A stretch of DNA of 64,000 nucleotides from Cymbidium sinense (taxonomy: Eukaryota > Streptophyta > Magnoliopsida > Asparagales > Orchidaceae). The position numbers and the translations under genes are program-made. The first letter of the stretch is position 1. Each line of letters opens with the position of its first letter. The stretch spans positions 56,802,266 through 56,866,265 of the forward strand of contig CM038222.1 in assembly GCA_021442155.1 (NCBI GenBank), written 5' to 3'. The notes beneath the pieces are model-generated. The model had not been told where the DNA came from, searched no databases, and saw nothing but the letters and a program-made list of their open reading frames with translations. Below, piece by piece: positions 48,369 through 59,792 of the stretch.

Positions 48369-48707
48369 ATGGATCTACAAAGCACTCCTTTGTTGCTCGT
48401 AGTCATGAAGAACATCTACCCAACCAACGCCATCAACACAAAGATGTCGGCTACCATTCAATTTGGTAGCTTGAATTTCTGGCTATCATATGCAACTCCT
48501 AAAGTACCCACATGGTACATTCGAAGCCGGAAGGCCTTAAGTTATCAAGCTCCTTCTAGCCATGTGCACCGCCTAGTTCAACATAACCACCTGGAGTTCT
48601 CCGACAGAACTTCGCCAAAAAAGGTCAATCAAGCTCGTGACAAAAAGAATCATCAAGGGACAAACTATATCTTTAATTCCTCGTGGTACAGCTGCTGCGC
48701 CGACTGA
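48369..48707 (+). CDS. Retrotransposon leader ORF (unit B)
   Basis: It begins MDLQSTP like the copy at 14181, then a diverged middle and the core SATIQFGSLNFW. The frame runs longer than in unit A (to 48707), but the extra part is not clearly shared and may be chance read-through after an indel. No known domain. The in-frame codons before 48369 belong to untranslated leader. Confidence 0.4.
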   Translation: MDLQSTPLLLVVMKNIYPTNAINTKMSATIQFGSLNFWLSYATPKVPTWYIRSRKALSYQAPSSHVHRLVQHNHLEFSDRTSPKKVNQARDKKNHQGTNYIFNSSWYSCCAD

Positions 48708-49531
48708 ACCTTTTGTACTCGGAAAGCATGATCATGAAGCTTTCTCATTAGAAAGCAAATTAAATAGAAGATAGAGAATAAGAAGAAATGATGAGCTGAG
48801 GGCTCATCAGATCTCCTTTGAACGACATAGTGAACAAGCGATACCGCCGCCAGAAGTGAGTATCCCTACCCACAACAACTTTGACAACTTAAAGTCGGTA
48901 AAGAGGAATAGCTCTACTATGAAATAAAATAGTCCTTCAAGAACCAACCACATCAAGCTCCACCATAGAGAGACACCAAACACCCCGCCAGATACATAAA
49001 GTTCTCAAAGTAGCCAAGGATAGAGTCCTAATGAAAAGAAGATTTGTGAGGCTGGTGATGGAAAATCAAGCTCCACCAAGAAAGTTAACATCTCTTTGGT
49101 TAACCAGCCAAAGATGCATCACATGGTGAGCATCGGAGTGTGACACTTGGACTGCATGTCCAAGAATCTGTTACTGAAAGGTCCCAATGAAAGGATAAGC
49201 AAATATGGAGGCCAAGGCCCCGTAATAAAACTTTGAGTAATAGAAGATGTGTGACATCTGATACATATACTTAGAAATTTGCCTCAAAATTAACTCATCA
49301 TAAGTGTATACCCAAAAGAAAAGATATCATAGATGAAAGACATGATGGTCGACACCCTGGAGAATCCTCTAGGGGATCCCATCATCGATCAGATTCACCC
49401 CTATAAGAGAAGGTTGACTTTGATAGCAGTCCTATAATAGAAGAAGTGTTTGTTTCGCACATTGAACCAGAGTTCCACTAGAAACGTCGATCAAAAATTC
49501 ATGTGCAGGAAGAAAATAATGAGAGAATTCT

Positions 49532-49861
49532 ATGGAAGTGGAAGTTGTATTTATGGTCAGAGATATAGATGAACTTTCTGCTCAGCACCATCAACATCAA
49601 TACGAACTCAGGGAACTTGAACCTGAACCTGAATTTGACATCTATGAAGAAGATTCTTCACAGAAGCAAATAGAGAATAGATCTTCGATCTTTGCTGAAG
49701 ATGAAGAAGAAGAGGACCATAATGAGAAAGATATCATGGGTGTCAAAGCTATCTATATGGTTGAACTAGGAGATGATCAGCCTTGTAAATGCTTTCATAA
49801 TCAACATCATCGTTCAACCCTATCAATAGCTGCCCCTGCAAATGCACAAGGAGAAGGGTAG
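49532..49861 (+). pseudogene. Acidic ORF upstream of gag (unit B)
   Basis: It begins MEVEVVFMVRDIDELSAQHH and carries the same Glu/Asp-rich middle (EDEEEEDHNEKD) and VKAIYMVE echo as 15323-15721. A TAG at 49859-49861 cuts it relative to unit A, where the frame continues. Conservation of the frame over about 100 residues between the two copies fits a former coding region of the element; role unknown. Confidence 0.55.
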
Positions 49862-50317
49862 TCAAGTCCTTTCCCTGAAAATGAGCAAGGAGCAAAACAA
49901 CAACAAGAAATAAAAGAAGAAGAAGAAGAGCCTATACTGATTAATGCCATGGCGCTAGCTAGAGAGAAAAGAGAAATGCAATATCAAATGGAGGTCAAAG
50001 ACAAGGAGATTACACAGCTTGGTACCAAAATGAATGATATGATGGTAAAAATGAACATCATGATGGAGATATTATAGAGGAATATCACATCAAGTGCAGC
50101 ACCTATTTTGTCTGTTAATCAACAGACAACTAATAATACAACTTTTATACCACCAGCCGATATGGTACCTCAAACTCTTACAGTACATGCTATGCATGAA
50201 GCAAGGAATGAAGTTAACCCACTACCTCTCCAACCGATAATTCAAAATCAAGCTACAGGGAACTATAATACTTAACATAATGAAAAATAAAGGCATTCAT
50301 GACGTAGTGAAAAGTCG

Positions 50318-51600
50318 GTGAGTAAGGGTCGCCCTTACCCAGCTGAATATGACCAAATGTCATACCCGAAAGGTTACTCAGTGCCAAAATTTAATACTTT
50401 CAATGGGCTTGGTAATCCAAAGCAAAATCTGACCCAATATAAGGCTACTAGTAGTAACATAGGAGGAAATGATGCACTATTTTTTCGTCAATATGTTAGT
50501 AGCCTAACCTCAACCGCTTTCAAATGATATGCATAATTGTTAAATGATTCAGTTAAAACCTTTCCTGAATTAGAGACTATATTTATGAAGAGGTTTGCCA
50601 GTGCAACCGAAAAAATCACAATCGTTGACCTTGCCTTACTGAAGAGAAGGAAAGATGAGTCGATAAATTCATAAGTCACAACCTAAGCATGAAGTGCAAT
50701 AATAAAAAGAAGAAGAATATGATCCAATTGCTAATGGGCAATATGGATGATAAAATTACACCATTTCTATGGATGGCATCGATTGTAATATTCCGTGACT
50801 TGCTCGATATGGCTAAATTCATAAGTTGAATCCTAAGTCTGAAGTCTATGCAGATTAAGCAAAGAGAAATAAACCTTTAGACTCAAGAAGAAATGAAATT
50901 CATGTCGCTTCCTATAGCTCAAATGGAGAAAAGCGGGTGATATATAATGTGGATAAAGGAAAGCAGCCAATGTATAATGATGATAAGGGAAAGAAGCCTG
51001 TTTATTCTAATCCACAGCCAAAATTGGTATTTGGAGGCAATGACAAATCCTGAACTTTTAAAGTGGTGGGGAGTGTCCAAAACAAGCGACAAGAGATGAT
51101 AAGAGAATGTGGCCATCTCTTAAGGAAAAGATGAATAAAGAATATTCTTTTAGAAGGGACACTATAGCTAAATTATTTTGGCAAGTCAAGCTCTATTATC
51201 AAAAATTAAAAAGAAGGGCGATCAAGTCAATAATCCAAATTATTGTCCCTATCATCGGATGATCAGTCATCCTATTGAAGATTGTTATGTCTTCAAAGAT
51301 TGGCTATAAAGAAAGTATCAACGGGGTGAATTTATACTATATGACAGTGTTCTAGTCAACCCAAAAAGAGAGTCCACAATGATGATTACATTCTCTTCCA
51401 TATCATCCAGCAAAGACAAACATAAAGAGAAATCAGTTCATACTAAAGAATGGCAAACAATAGTCTCCAAAAAGACTGTGAAGATGCTGAAGCAGCTAAA
51501 AGGTGTCCCTAGTGTTAAGTGGAAATCACCATTTAAACCTATATTGGACTTAAGAGAGATGCCTAAACCAAGTATTTGGGCTTTTCAGTGATATTTTGAT
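50318..51600 (+). pseudogene. gag core and zinc-knuckle region, with stops
   Basis: From 50360: YSVPKFNTFNGLGNPKQN and, across a stop at 50525, LLNDSVKTFPELETIFMKRF and VDLALLKRRKDES, the recognisable retrotransposon gag core. About 900 bases further (51240-51300) a knuckle-like [19 protein letters not shown] is readable with its Cys/His spacing (CxxH, H, C) kept. The last block (51379-51591) contains WQTIVSKKTVKMLKQLKGVP. Several stops and frameshifts make it non-functional. Gag would assemble the virus-like particle in the cytoplasm. Confidence 0.75.
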
Positions 51601-51970
51601 AAGGCTACTTTTACATGAAGCGATTAAATGCATGTCTCATAAATTAAAGAAGCGGCAAAGAAAAGAAGATCAAGAAGAGAACTTCAACTCAAAAGATCAT
51701 TAACAATTTAGAAGAGTATCACCAGACAACCATTTAAGCTTGACTTCATGCCTAAACTTTGCAATGTCAATCGGATGAAGAAGATAATGGTGAATCTTTG
51801 TAGAGACATGTCGAATCATCTGTGATGTCGGATATTCTTCAACATCGATTACTCGAAATGAGAAGGGTAGTCAAGCAATTCGACCAACCCATCAATTCTT
51901 ATCAAGAAAGCAAGAAGAGCACGAGGAGCTAATGTAATTTTATTTAATGACTTGATAAGATAATACTTGA

Positions 51971-52408
51971 TTGAAGATCATGTATTCCCAATGGAGAAGA
52001 TCAAACCCATCGATATCATCACGTATGAAACGTATGATGTTGACAAAAGAGTCTAGCCCTTTTGGCCAATCTTCTAGAATAAAAAGGGAACTTGAAGAAA
52101 CTACTTCTTCAGAAGAATCTGAGCAAGATAAGGTGATTCAAGTTCAGTTGAGAAGTTGTAAAGTCTTACTACCTTTATCAAAGAAGGGAAATCTAAAGAA
52201 AGACAAAGGAAAACAAGTTGAAGTTAACGAAGATATCATTTTCATAAATCCTAAGATAAAGCCTAAATCAAGCAAGAAGATATATTATAATATTCTATCA
52301 CATATGAGAAAGATCCCTGCACAATTGAGTGTCTACGAGGCTCTCTTGATGTCAAAGACCTTTGAAACTTTGATGGCTCTCAGATCAGAAGTTGTGATCC
52401 ACTGTTAA
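51971..52408 (+). pseudogene. gag-protease linker remnant (unit B)
   Basis: It matches 16340-16755 (SISSRMKRMMLTKESSPF, VIQVQLRSCKVLLP, ILSHMRKIPAQLSVYEALL). The frame stays open for 145 codons where unit A has a frameshift. It ends at the 7-kb deletion junction. Confidence 0.65.
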
Positions 52409-52439
52409 GTGTTGACCTAATTCAACTAATTTACCATTG

Positions 52440-52484
<45 letters not shown>

Positions 52485-53425
52485 TCACATTAAAGTCAAA
52501 AATCAACTTAAAATTAATTTAATCTTAACCTAAAGCCCAAATCCTAACTCCCACTCTAATAAACCCTTCACTTAATATTCATGCGGCGCATGGCCTCCCC
52601 CTAATGAGAACTCCTCCTTCTCATAAGAGCACACCTCCTCCTTCTTGCTCGTGTTCAGCGCATCTCCTCAGCGTGAGCATCTGGTTCCTCAATTCCCATG
52701 CAAAACTCCTCTCTTCTCCTCAAGCCTCCTCCTCCTCCTCCTCACCCATGCCTAATCCAAAATCAAGTTTTTTTCCTCCTCCTCCAAAAAAAGGGGCTTT
52801 AGTTTCTCTTCTCCTCCTTTCTCTTCTCCTTCTTCTTCCTTTTTTCTTTTTTTTTCTTTTCTTTCTTCTTCTTTCCCTGAATCATTTCCCTTTTTTTTCC
52901 TTCTCTTCTCTATTCTTTCTCTTTCTTCTCCAAACCACAAAGAACTCCTCTCTGATCTTCCTTCTCCAATCCAAAATCAGTTTTTTCATTTTCCCCTCAT
53001 TTTTATAAATCCAAAAACCAAAACTTCCCCTCTTTCTCCTTCTCCCTTTCACTCATCCCCTCATTTCCACAAAAATAGAAAATTTTGCCTCTTTCCCTCG
53101 CAAAACCAATCCTAATTTCACCATGATTGCTTGTAGGGAAAGAACGATCATGGGGTTCTTCTTTCAATTTTTTGGCATACATTACCTCTTCAAAGCCGCT
53201 TCATCAAAACTGAGGAAGAACACCATCATGAGGTAAGTTCTTCTTTAGGTTTCCAGCATCGCCTCCCATTTCCATCCCCTTGCCGACCCTTCTTTTCGTT
53301 GTAATCGGAGAGGAACACCGTCATGATGGGTTCTTCTCTTGGTTTTCAGCATGCCTAACCTGTTCCCTTGCCAATCATTGTAATGTGTAAAAAAATGAGT
53401 CAGAACATGTGGGATGTATGAATGT

Positions 53426-53485
<60 letters not shown>

Positions 53486-55818
53486 CTTTGCAGTTTGAAG
53501 GCCTGGTGCTCTCGAGGGCCGACGAGATAAAAAATTAGTTTTTAGACACTTCATACCTTCTTGAGAATCTTGGTAAACACATCCGTTAGATATGCTCCCC
53601 TAAGCGAAATGCTCAAATTTTGTCTAATTTTTAGACTTAGAAAAATAAGGGGATGAATATATATTGTATATCTTCTTTCAAGTTTGAAGGCCTTGTTGTG
53701 CTCATGAGAGCGATGAGATAAAAAAGCGCAATGTCAAGATACCACTCATGTTCATGAAGGAATCAGAAAGCCAAAACACTATCGTCTGACCCCTACACAG
53801 GATGATCTTTGGGAGGCTGGAAAATTTAGACTAAAATTCAAGACTTAAACATATTTAAATGGAAATTACCTAAACTTAAGAAAACAAAAGGATATATGAT
53901 AAATATGAAGATAAATGTTAAATTAAAGAGAAATAGGGGAGAGCATTTAAAGAAATTTTGGAAAGAATAGAATACTCATTTAAAATACAAGTAAAATTTG
54001 GGGAGGTAAATATTAAACTTACAAACTCTAATTATAATTCTCTATGGATTAAATTGAAGCGGTAATGAGTGAGTTCTCTTTTCTTGTAAATTCCTCAAAA
54101 TTAAACAAGCCTTAATTGGAATTTGGGGAGACTAATACTAAACTCATAACAAACTTGCAATAAACTTAAAGTCTATAAAATTTGATATGGAGTTAAGGAT
54201 GAATCCAAATTGGGTTTAATAACTCTTATATCAATATAGAAATGATTACAATGTTAATGAATAAGCATGAGTAAGGCTAAAGTAATAAATACTGAAATTG
54301 GTATAACTTATTAAAAGTGATTTAAATTGAATATAATCAAGCTGGGAGAATTGCAAAAACTCAACAAGCAAACTAAGTGCATGTAATGTTTTAAACTACA
54401 ATCAAAATCAAAATGTCTTCTCATGATGCAATTCTTTTACAAGCGGCATACTAAACTAAATCGCAGAATGAAGGAGCTTTCCTTCAATACAAAAATTAAG
54501 GAATTTTATTCTAAATTATGATTTTTAAAATCAACAAAATCACTAATTATGTGAAATTATCTAAGCTATAAATATCTGCATGTACTCGGACATAGAGATT
54601 TCAAGTGCAAATTTTAATATCTGAAAAGGCTGCACAGGTTAAGTTGGAATCAAATGAAAAATCTAAAATCAATCTTATAATTAAGAAATAAATACTACAT
54701 AAAGTCTAAAATACACCCGCATGGGCCCCGTCATTACGTTGAATGTTTAAATTCAAGTGTCTGAGGATATTGCGCATGTTGTTTCCTAATTTAGTCTTAG
54801 GACTGAATACGGGTTAACAAAACTTAAAAAACCTATAATAAGAGTTTCAAATCAGTGAAATATCTAAGAAACGAACTCTGTCAGATGATAGTAGATCTAA
54901 TCCTCTATTAGCAGCTAAATAGAGTTGACAAGATATAAAGTTCTTAAACATATTTAAATTAATCAATTTTTTAAATCAAATTAAGTAGAAATCTGAAACT
55001 ATTTAAATGAAACTCTTTCATTAAAAACTTAAATTGAACTCAATCCAATCCATCCACCTTCTGCAACAGTTTGTTAGAGGTGACAAATTAAGAAAATCCT
55101 AGCTCACAAAGGAATCAATGCCAAATCAAGTGTTCTACAATGTTCAGTCTCTTGTCAGTAAGGATGTGGCTTGTATCTATCTCGCTGGCGAGGTTCTCAT
55201 AAATGAAGCGATTCTGACGAGTCCTCTTCGGTGATTTGACCAGTCAAGCTCCATTATATTACAATCCGATAGCCTATATGCTCTGAGCTTTGCCCTTTGA
55301 GTTGTGAATCATTTAAATTTGATAAATGACCGCCACTAAATTTAAGATGACTTAAGGCTCTCTGATGAACACCAGCAGTCAACAATTTCTTGGGCGGCGT
55401 AACCTATGTGCGATAAGAATCATTCGGTGGGGGCTCTCTAACTAAGTGACTAGGGACCCGCGATAGCGGGATGTGAGTATGAGATCTAGATCAAGCACGT
55501 CATCATTCCCTCAATCATCCAATTTAAGCTAAAATGATGAATTTCATAATCTAAATTCTAAAATTGCATATGCTGCTACTATACGCTACATTAAGCGACT
55601 AACGACTAGCCTTAATCGAAACTTCTCTCTCACTTATTGAGAGGGGTAATTAACTATAGGGGTTTGCGCCTATAGGAAACCTGGAACCAAATCTAAAATC
55701 CTCACCAAATGAGGATGAAATCTCTGGGTAGTGTCTTTTCTACTATTTCATCTTCCTCGAAAATTAAACCACTCTCTTCAATTCATATTTGTCGAGGTGT
55801 GGCAATTTTGAGCCCACA
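52440..55818 (+). mobile_element. 3' LTR of unit B, 5'-truncated
   Basis: It starts in the (TA)n at 52441-52480 and continues AAGTTCACATTAAAGTC as at 23690. CT-rich segment 52600-53400 (open frames there are Leu/Phe/Ser low complexity), (TA)n at 53428-53483, AT-rich 3' half, end GAGCCCACA at 55818. It is the partner of 22856-26876, and the flank after it matches 26877 onward. Small deletions cluster at 55140-55480. Confidence 0.85.
53428..53483. repeat. (TA)n microsatellite, 56 bp
   Basis: Same LTR site as 11031-11147 and 45407-45473. Confidence 0.95.
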
Positions 55819-57041
55819 CGTTAATTCAAGTAAATAGAAAAGCAATAGAAATTAAGAGCAATCACTCGTAGACCTCTCCAAATCCAAAATATTAAGTTCA
55901 AAGATGTCAGCTTTTAACGAAATCCCAAGCTGGTATAGGCGATGGCGTAATTCAATAGTGTGCGTCGATCATATTTGCGATAGCATTCGTCAATGTTGCT
56001 AGTGGTGATGTCTAGAGACGTCAGTCGGGCAGTGACAGCCTGACAGCGATCTGGTGACGTCGGTCGGCAACGGTCGAGTGACAATGGCAGTTTGGTGGCT
56101 CAAAAAAAATTTTTTAAACATTTTTTTTCAAGGAATAGAAAAGAATTAATATGTGTAATAAAATCACCCGATTTTGTTTTATGGGTTGTGATTGTCTTTC
56201 TTTTTTTAAAGGCATTTGAGTGAATTTAATTGTAAATTCACATACATAGTGTATATATAAAGATTTGTATCTAAGAGTTTATAATTGAAAATTAGAAAGC
56301 TCTTAATTATTAGGCTAAATTGGCTTGCACAACATAGTGCCCATTATAAGTTAGTGCATTAAATGTTAAGTTGGTTTCTATCTGTTTTTTGAAATTTTAC
56401 ATACTATTGCTGATTACGCTTATGTTGACGATTTCAAATCAGTTAGAATGGATTCAAAATCTGCAAATAAATTTTTTTTTTTTTTAATTTTGATTGATTG
56501 AGAATTTTCAGCTGAAATCCTGAAATTGAGTTCTATTTAAAACTTATAGATTTTGAATGGTATTTCACAAAAAATTGTAAATAATCCATTAAAATTTTAT
56601 CATCAATACCTCATTAAATTATTGGAACATTTATTTTTTATCATATTAATTTTAATTAGATGAGTGGTTTCATATCCTAAATAAGTTTCTATACTTTTTT
56701 ATAATAAAATAAATATAATTATAATTGAGGCCTTATTTGAGTCGGTGATGGCGATGTGGTGCAGTTTGTACTGTATCGTAATACCTTAATATCATTTAAG
56801 GTGTTGTGTTCTGATTATATTTTGAGAAATTTATAATAAAAAATATATATATTTTTCAACATGACTATCTCTGATGACAGTTTAAAAGCTGTAGATTGAT
56901 TTTTGTAAAATAAATAAAAAATTATATATATCCATTAGAGCTTCTTCAAATAATTTTTTCTGTAGCACATTCTATTCTTTTTTTTTTTTTTTTATTTATT
57001 TATTTATTTATACAGCTAAGAGTTATCCCAAACAGACCCGA
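55819..57041. other. Flank and AT-rich intergenic DNA (unit B)
   Basis: 55819-56000 matches 26877-27055; 55999-57041 matches 28571-29591. The 1.5 kb present between these in unit A, including the foldback element, is absent. T-run and (TTTA)n at about 56977-57012. No gene. Confidence 0.7.
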
Positions 57042-57650
57042 GTTTTGAAACCGATAAATTTCAACTTTTCTTATGATGAGATTTTCAAAACAAATGAGAG
57101 TTTTAAAGAGTTGATTTTGATAATAGAAATGAGAGTTATAATAGAAATTTGATGCTGAAATTATATCAAAATATTCGGCTAATAATTTTTTGGTTCACAA
57201 ATTAAATGAAGATATAAATATTTTAAAGCAGTCATTTATAAAATATTGATTTGTGCGCCAAAAAAATTTTAATCAAAAAATTACAAATAGGTAACTCTTA
57301 GAATTATGTTACAATTAGATGACGAATAAATAATAGCAGAATGATATAGTTAAAGATTATAACTTATATCTTGACGACTATACACGTCTAAAATTTTTTG
57401 GCCCACAAAATTAAATGAATATATAAATGTTCATTTAATATTATTTTAATGAGATATTAAATTAATGAACATATAAATGCAGAACAATGTACATTTATAT
57501 GTTCATTTAATTTGTAGGTCAAAAAAATATTAACCGAATAACTTGGTATAATTTTAATAGCAAAGTCGTATCAATTTAACATTTCTATTATGGAAATCAA
57601 GGCTTTAAAACTCTCGTTTGATTTCAAATTTTAACGGTTTCAAATTTCAG
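57042..57650. mobile_element. AT-rich foldback element, internally deleted (unit B)
   Basis: Same arms as 29592-30585 (GTTTTGAAACCGATAAATTT on the left; CTTTAAAACTCTCGTTTGATT to CGGTTTCAAA on the right), with about 400 bp of the middle missing. Confidence 0.55.
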
Positions 57651-57687
57651 ATGATCGTAATTTAAATTAATTTTATAGTAACAAATT

Positions 57688-58206
57688 TAGGGTTGCAAAC
57701 GAACCAAATCAAGCAGAGGTTTGTTCGAGTTCAAGCTCGTTTGTCATTATTGACCTCGAACTCGGCTCAAGCTCGATTCAAGCTTTTAGGATGGTTTTCA
57801 AGATCGAGCTCGTTTAAAAAAATTTTGTTTGAGCTCAGCTGGAGCTTGTTCACGAGCTTAATTCAATTTGAGCTTATCAAGCCTGTCAACAAGCATCTCG
57901 TTTAATGAAATAAACGAACCTTAATCAAGCTTGTTCGTGAGTAGCGTGTTGAGAAATATAAATGATACTATTTATGAACAAATTTTAATCGGCCTTCGAG
58001 CGTTATCGAGTCTTTTAACGAAATTGTGAACTTTAAATGATATTGTTCGTGACATAAATGAACGAAACAACTTGTTGAAACTTGTTCATTTAATGTCAGT
58101 ATTTAGTATTCGCTCGTTCGATTAGTTAAATGAACGAACATAAATGAGCTCTGATCGAACCGAGTCACGAGTAGCTTGTTGATCGCTCGGTTCATTTGCA
58201 GCCCTA
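57688..58206. mobile_element. hAT-type MITE, longer copy (unit B)
   Basis: TAGGGTTGCAAACGAACCAA start and the reverse complement TAGGGCTGCAAATGAACCGA end. It is about 140 bp longer than 30623-30999; the extra part (about 57990-58170) has more TGAACGAAC / GCTCGTTCG motifs, so unit A has a deletion. The 70-codon frame in it is not a gene. Confidence 0.7.
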
Positions 58207-58572
58207 AAAAAATTGTAAAAATTTATTCAAATATGAAAACAGTCATCTAATAAAATTCATTCTATATGAAATAAATGTTTCTATAATTTAATGAAAACAT
58301 ATGCAATAACGTTATAATGAATTATTAAATTTATTTTAATATGAGTACCATTAATTATTTATTTATATATATATATATATATGCTCTCAAATTATGCCAC
58401 AATAAATAAACTAACAAGCTTACAAACATAAAAATAAAATCATATATAAATGAAAAGAAAAAAAATGCATAAAAAAAATCATTAATTGAACCCCAAATCA
58501 TCATTGCTACAAATAACATTTCTTTTCATAATAAAGTAAAACATAAGCATTTACACTCCATTCATACTTCTT
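58207..58572. other. AT-rich 3' flank of the CASP-like gene
   Basis: Contains (TA)n at about 58363-58381. No gene; probably includes the 3' untranslated region of the minus-strand gene. Confidence 0.6.
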
Positions 58573-59546
58573 TTAATGCACAACAGTCCCTTGTCTTCTC
58601 CCCTCTTCTTTGGCAGAAACTGAAGGAGGTTCAAACTCTCTAAAAACCCTTAAAGCTGAGATCAGAGAAAGGCAAATGAAGCAAAGAAGAGCAAGAAAAT
58701 GGAGAACCAGAGAGGCTTTTCCTTTGCTGCAGAACTTCATAAAGTAGCTGCAGACCTCACTCCATGAGACCTCTCTGTCTCCCTCATGAGCCAGATAGAG
58801 AAGCTCTGCTACTGCTGAGCTCGATGTCACCATTAGATAAGCTATAAGCTGAGAAATTGAGGTGTTAAATACTGAAAATTGTTTGCATGATAGATTTCCA
58901 ATTGTGATTATAAGTCTAATAAAAAAACTGTCAGATAAGATTTAAATCTGGTTAATTCCTGCAATGTTTTATAACCAAATAGCCTCTAAAGTTTACATAT
59001 GAGTGAAAATTAGTTCCAGATCAAAAGATGAGGCTTTACCTTTGATACCAACAGTCGATGAGTAAGATTCAAACTAAAAATTAGTAAACCAACTGTTATT
59101 TTATTTTTCATTTACAATTATTTTGCATTTGTTTTGCGAATCTTAACAAATTGTTTGGAAAAGATGAGGTACAGTGGGATGATTTAGAAGAACACCATTA
59201 AGGATTCGATAGAACCTGATCTAGAAGAAAGAAACCCCATGTAGTTTTGTTCTCTCGAAGTCTCATCAATAGGGTTGCTGAGATTAGCGCGTAGGGGGCT
59301 GAGATGCAGTTCATTGAGAACAAGAACCTGCACAAAAACTCATCAGAGAGAGAGAGAGAAAAAAAGGGGAAGAGAGAGGGAGAGTTCTTACTTGAAGCCA
59401 GAGATATTGGTGAACTCAACCTTGCCATATTGATCAGTTGAATCCTTGACCTGCACCACCGTGAATGCTGATGCAATGGTGAGGGGAAGTACAGAGAGTC
59501 TGAGAAAGATTTCAAAAGATCTGAGAATAACATGCAAATCATTCAT
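58573..59546 (-). CDS. CASPL: CASP-like protein (CASPL2-type four-TM), three exons, intact
   Basis: Minus-strand exons: 59546-59392, 59327-59216 and 58848-58573, all with GT-AG introns. The first junction splits the Lys codon of GFK; the second falls after LLDQ. The joined protein has about 180 residues. TM1 is near [17 protein letters not shown], then a loop ending [13 protein letters not shown] typical of CASPL2 proteins, TM2 near [15 protein letters not shown]3 near [21 protein letters not shown], the conserved loop [21 protein letters not shown]4 near [19 protein letters not shown], and a short cytosolic tail with FEPP. CASP-like proteins are plasma-membrane scaffold proteins; Arabidopsis CASPs organise Casparian strips, but most CASPLs have no defined job. 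I favour the 2D-like subgroup with modest confidence. Start Met chosen because MNDL precedes TM1 at the usual distance; an in-frame upstream ATG at 59669 would add a Ser-Leu repeat. Confidence 0.88.
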
Positions 59547-59579
59547 CTTTTGAAAGGTTATGAAAGAAAAAGAGGAAAG

Positions 59580-59582
<3 letters not shown>

Positions 59583-59637
<55 letters not shown>

Positions 59638-59641
59638 AGGG
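59583..59641. repeat. (GA)n microsatellite, (CT)n in the 5' leader of the CASP-like gene
   Basis: A GA run at 59583-59631 followed by GGGA repeats. On the coding (minus) strand it is a CT-rich tract ending 37 bp before the chosen ATG. CT-rich leaders are common in plant 5' untranslated regions. Confidence 0.9.
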
Positions 59642-59773
59642 AGTGAGAGAAGCTCAGGAGGATGGCCACTTAAACAAACCCGAAGTGTGGTGGGTGAAAG
59701 GCCATAAGTGAGGCTGCTGCTAATGTAGCTAAGAGAGAGAGAGACGGAGTGTGAGAGAGAAATTTCTTTTGGG

Positions 59774-59783
59774 CTATATTTAG
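59774..59783 (-). promoter_or_regulatory. Putative TATA box of the CASP-like gene
   Basis: CTAAATATAG on the minus strand, about 230 bp upstream of the ATG and followed by CT-rich putative leader. Only about 10 bp separate it from the poly(A) end of the L1 at 59793. Position and sequence fit a core promoter; no experimental support. Confidence 0.35.
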
Positions 59784-59792
59784 AAAGTGGTC

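Larger units (their letters stand above)
48108..52440 (+). mobile_element. Interior of Tat-lineage element, unit B copy, pol deleted
   Basis: It matches 13815 onward: PBS, leader ORF, acidic ORF, gag, gag-protease linker. At about 52400 it jumps to the LTR (equivalent of 23630), so protease, RT, RNase H and integrase (about 7 kb) are missing. It retains about 1.5 kb of gag lost from unit A, so the two copies complement each other as a record of the ancestor. Confidence 0.85.

Noticed and set aside
52604..53008. 134-codon ORF rich in Leu, Phe and Ser resembling membrane segments
   Set aside because: It is the CT-rich LTR segment; the hydrophobic look comes from CTT/TTC/CTC runs, and the homologous place at 23760-24200 has a different frame.
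59198..59391. Reading straight through 59542-59198 as one ORF
   Set aside because: It is a different frame from exon 1; the family match is obtained only by splicing 59392 to 59327, which restores frame with GT-AG ends.
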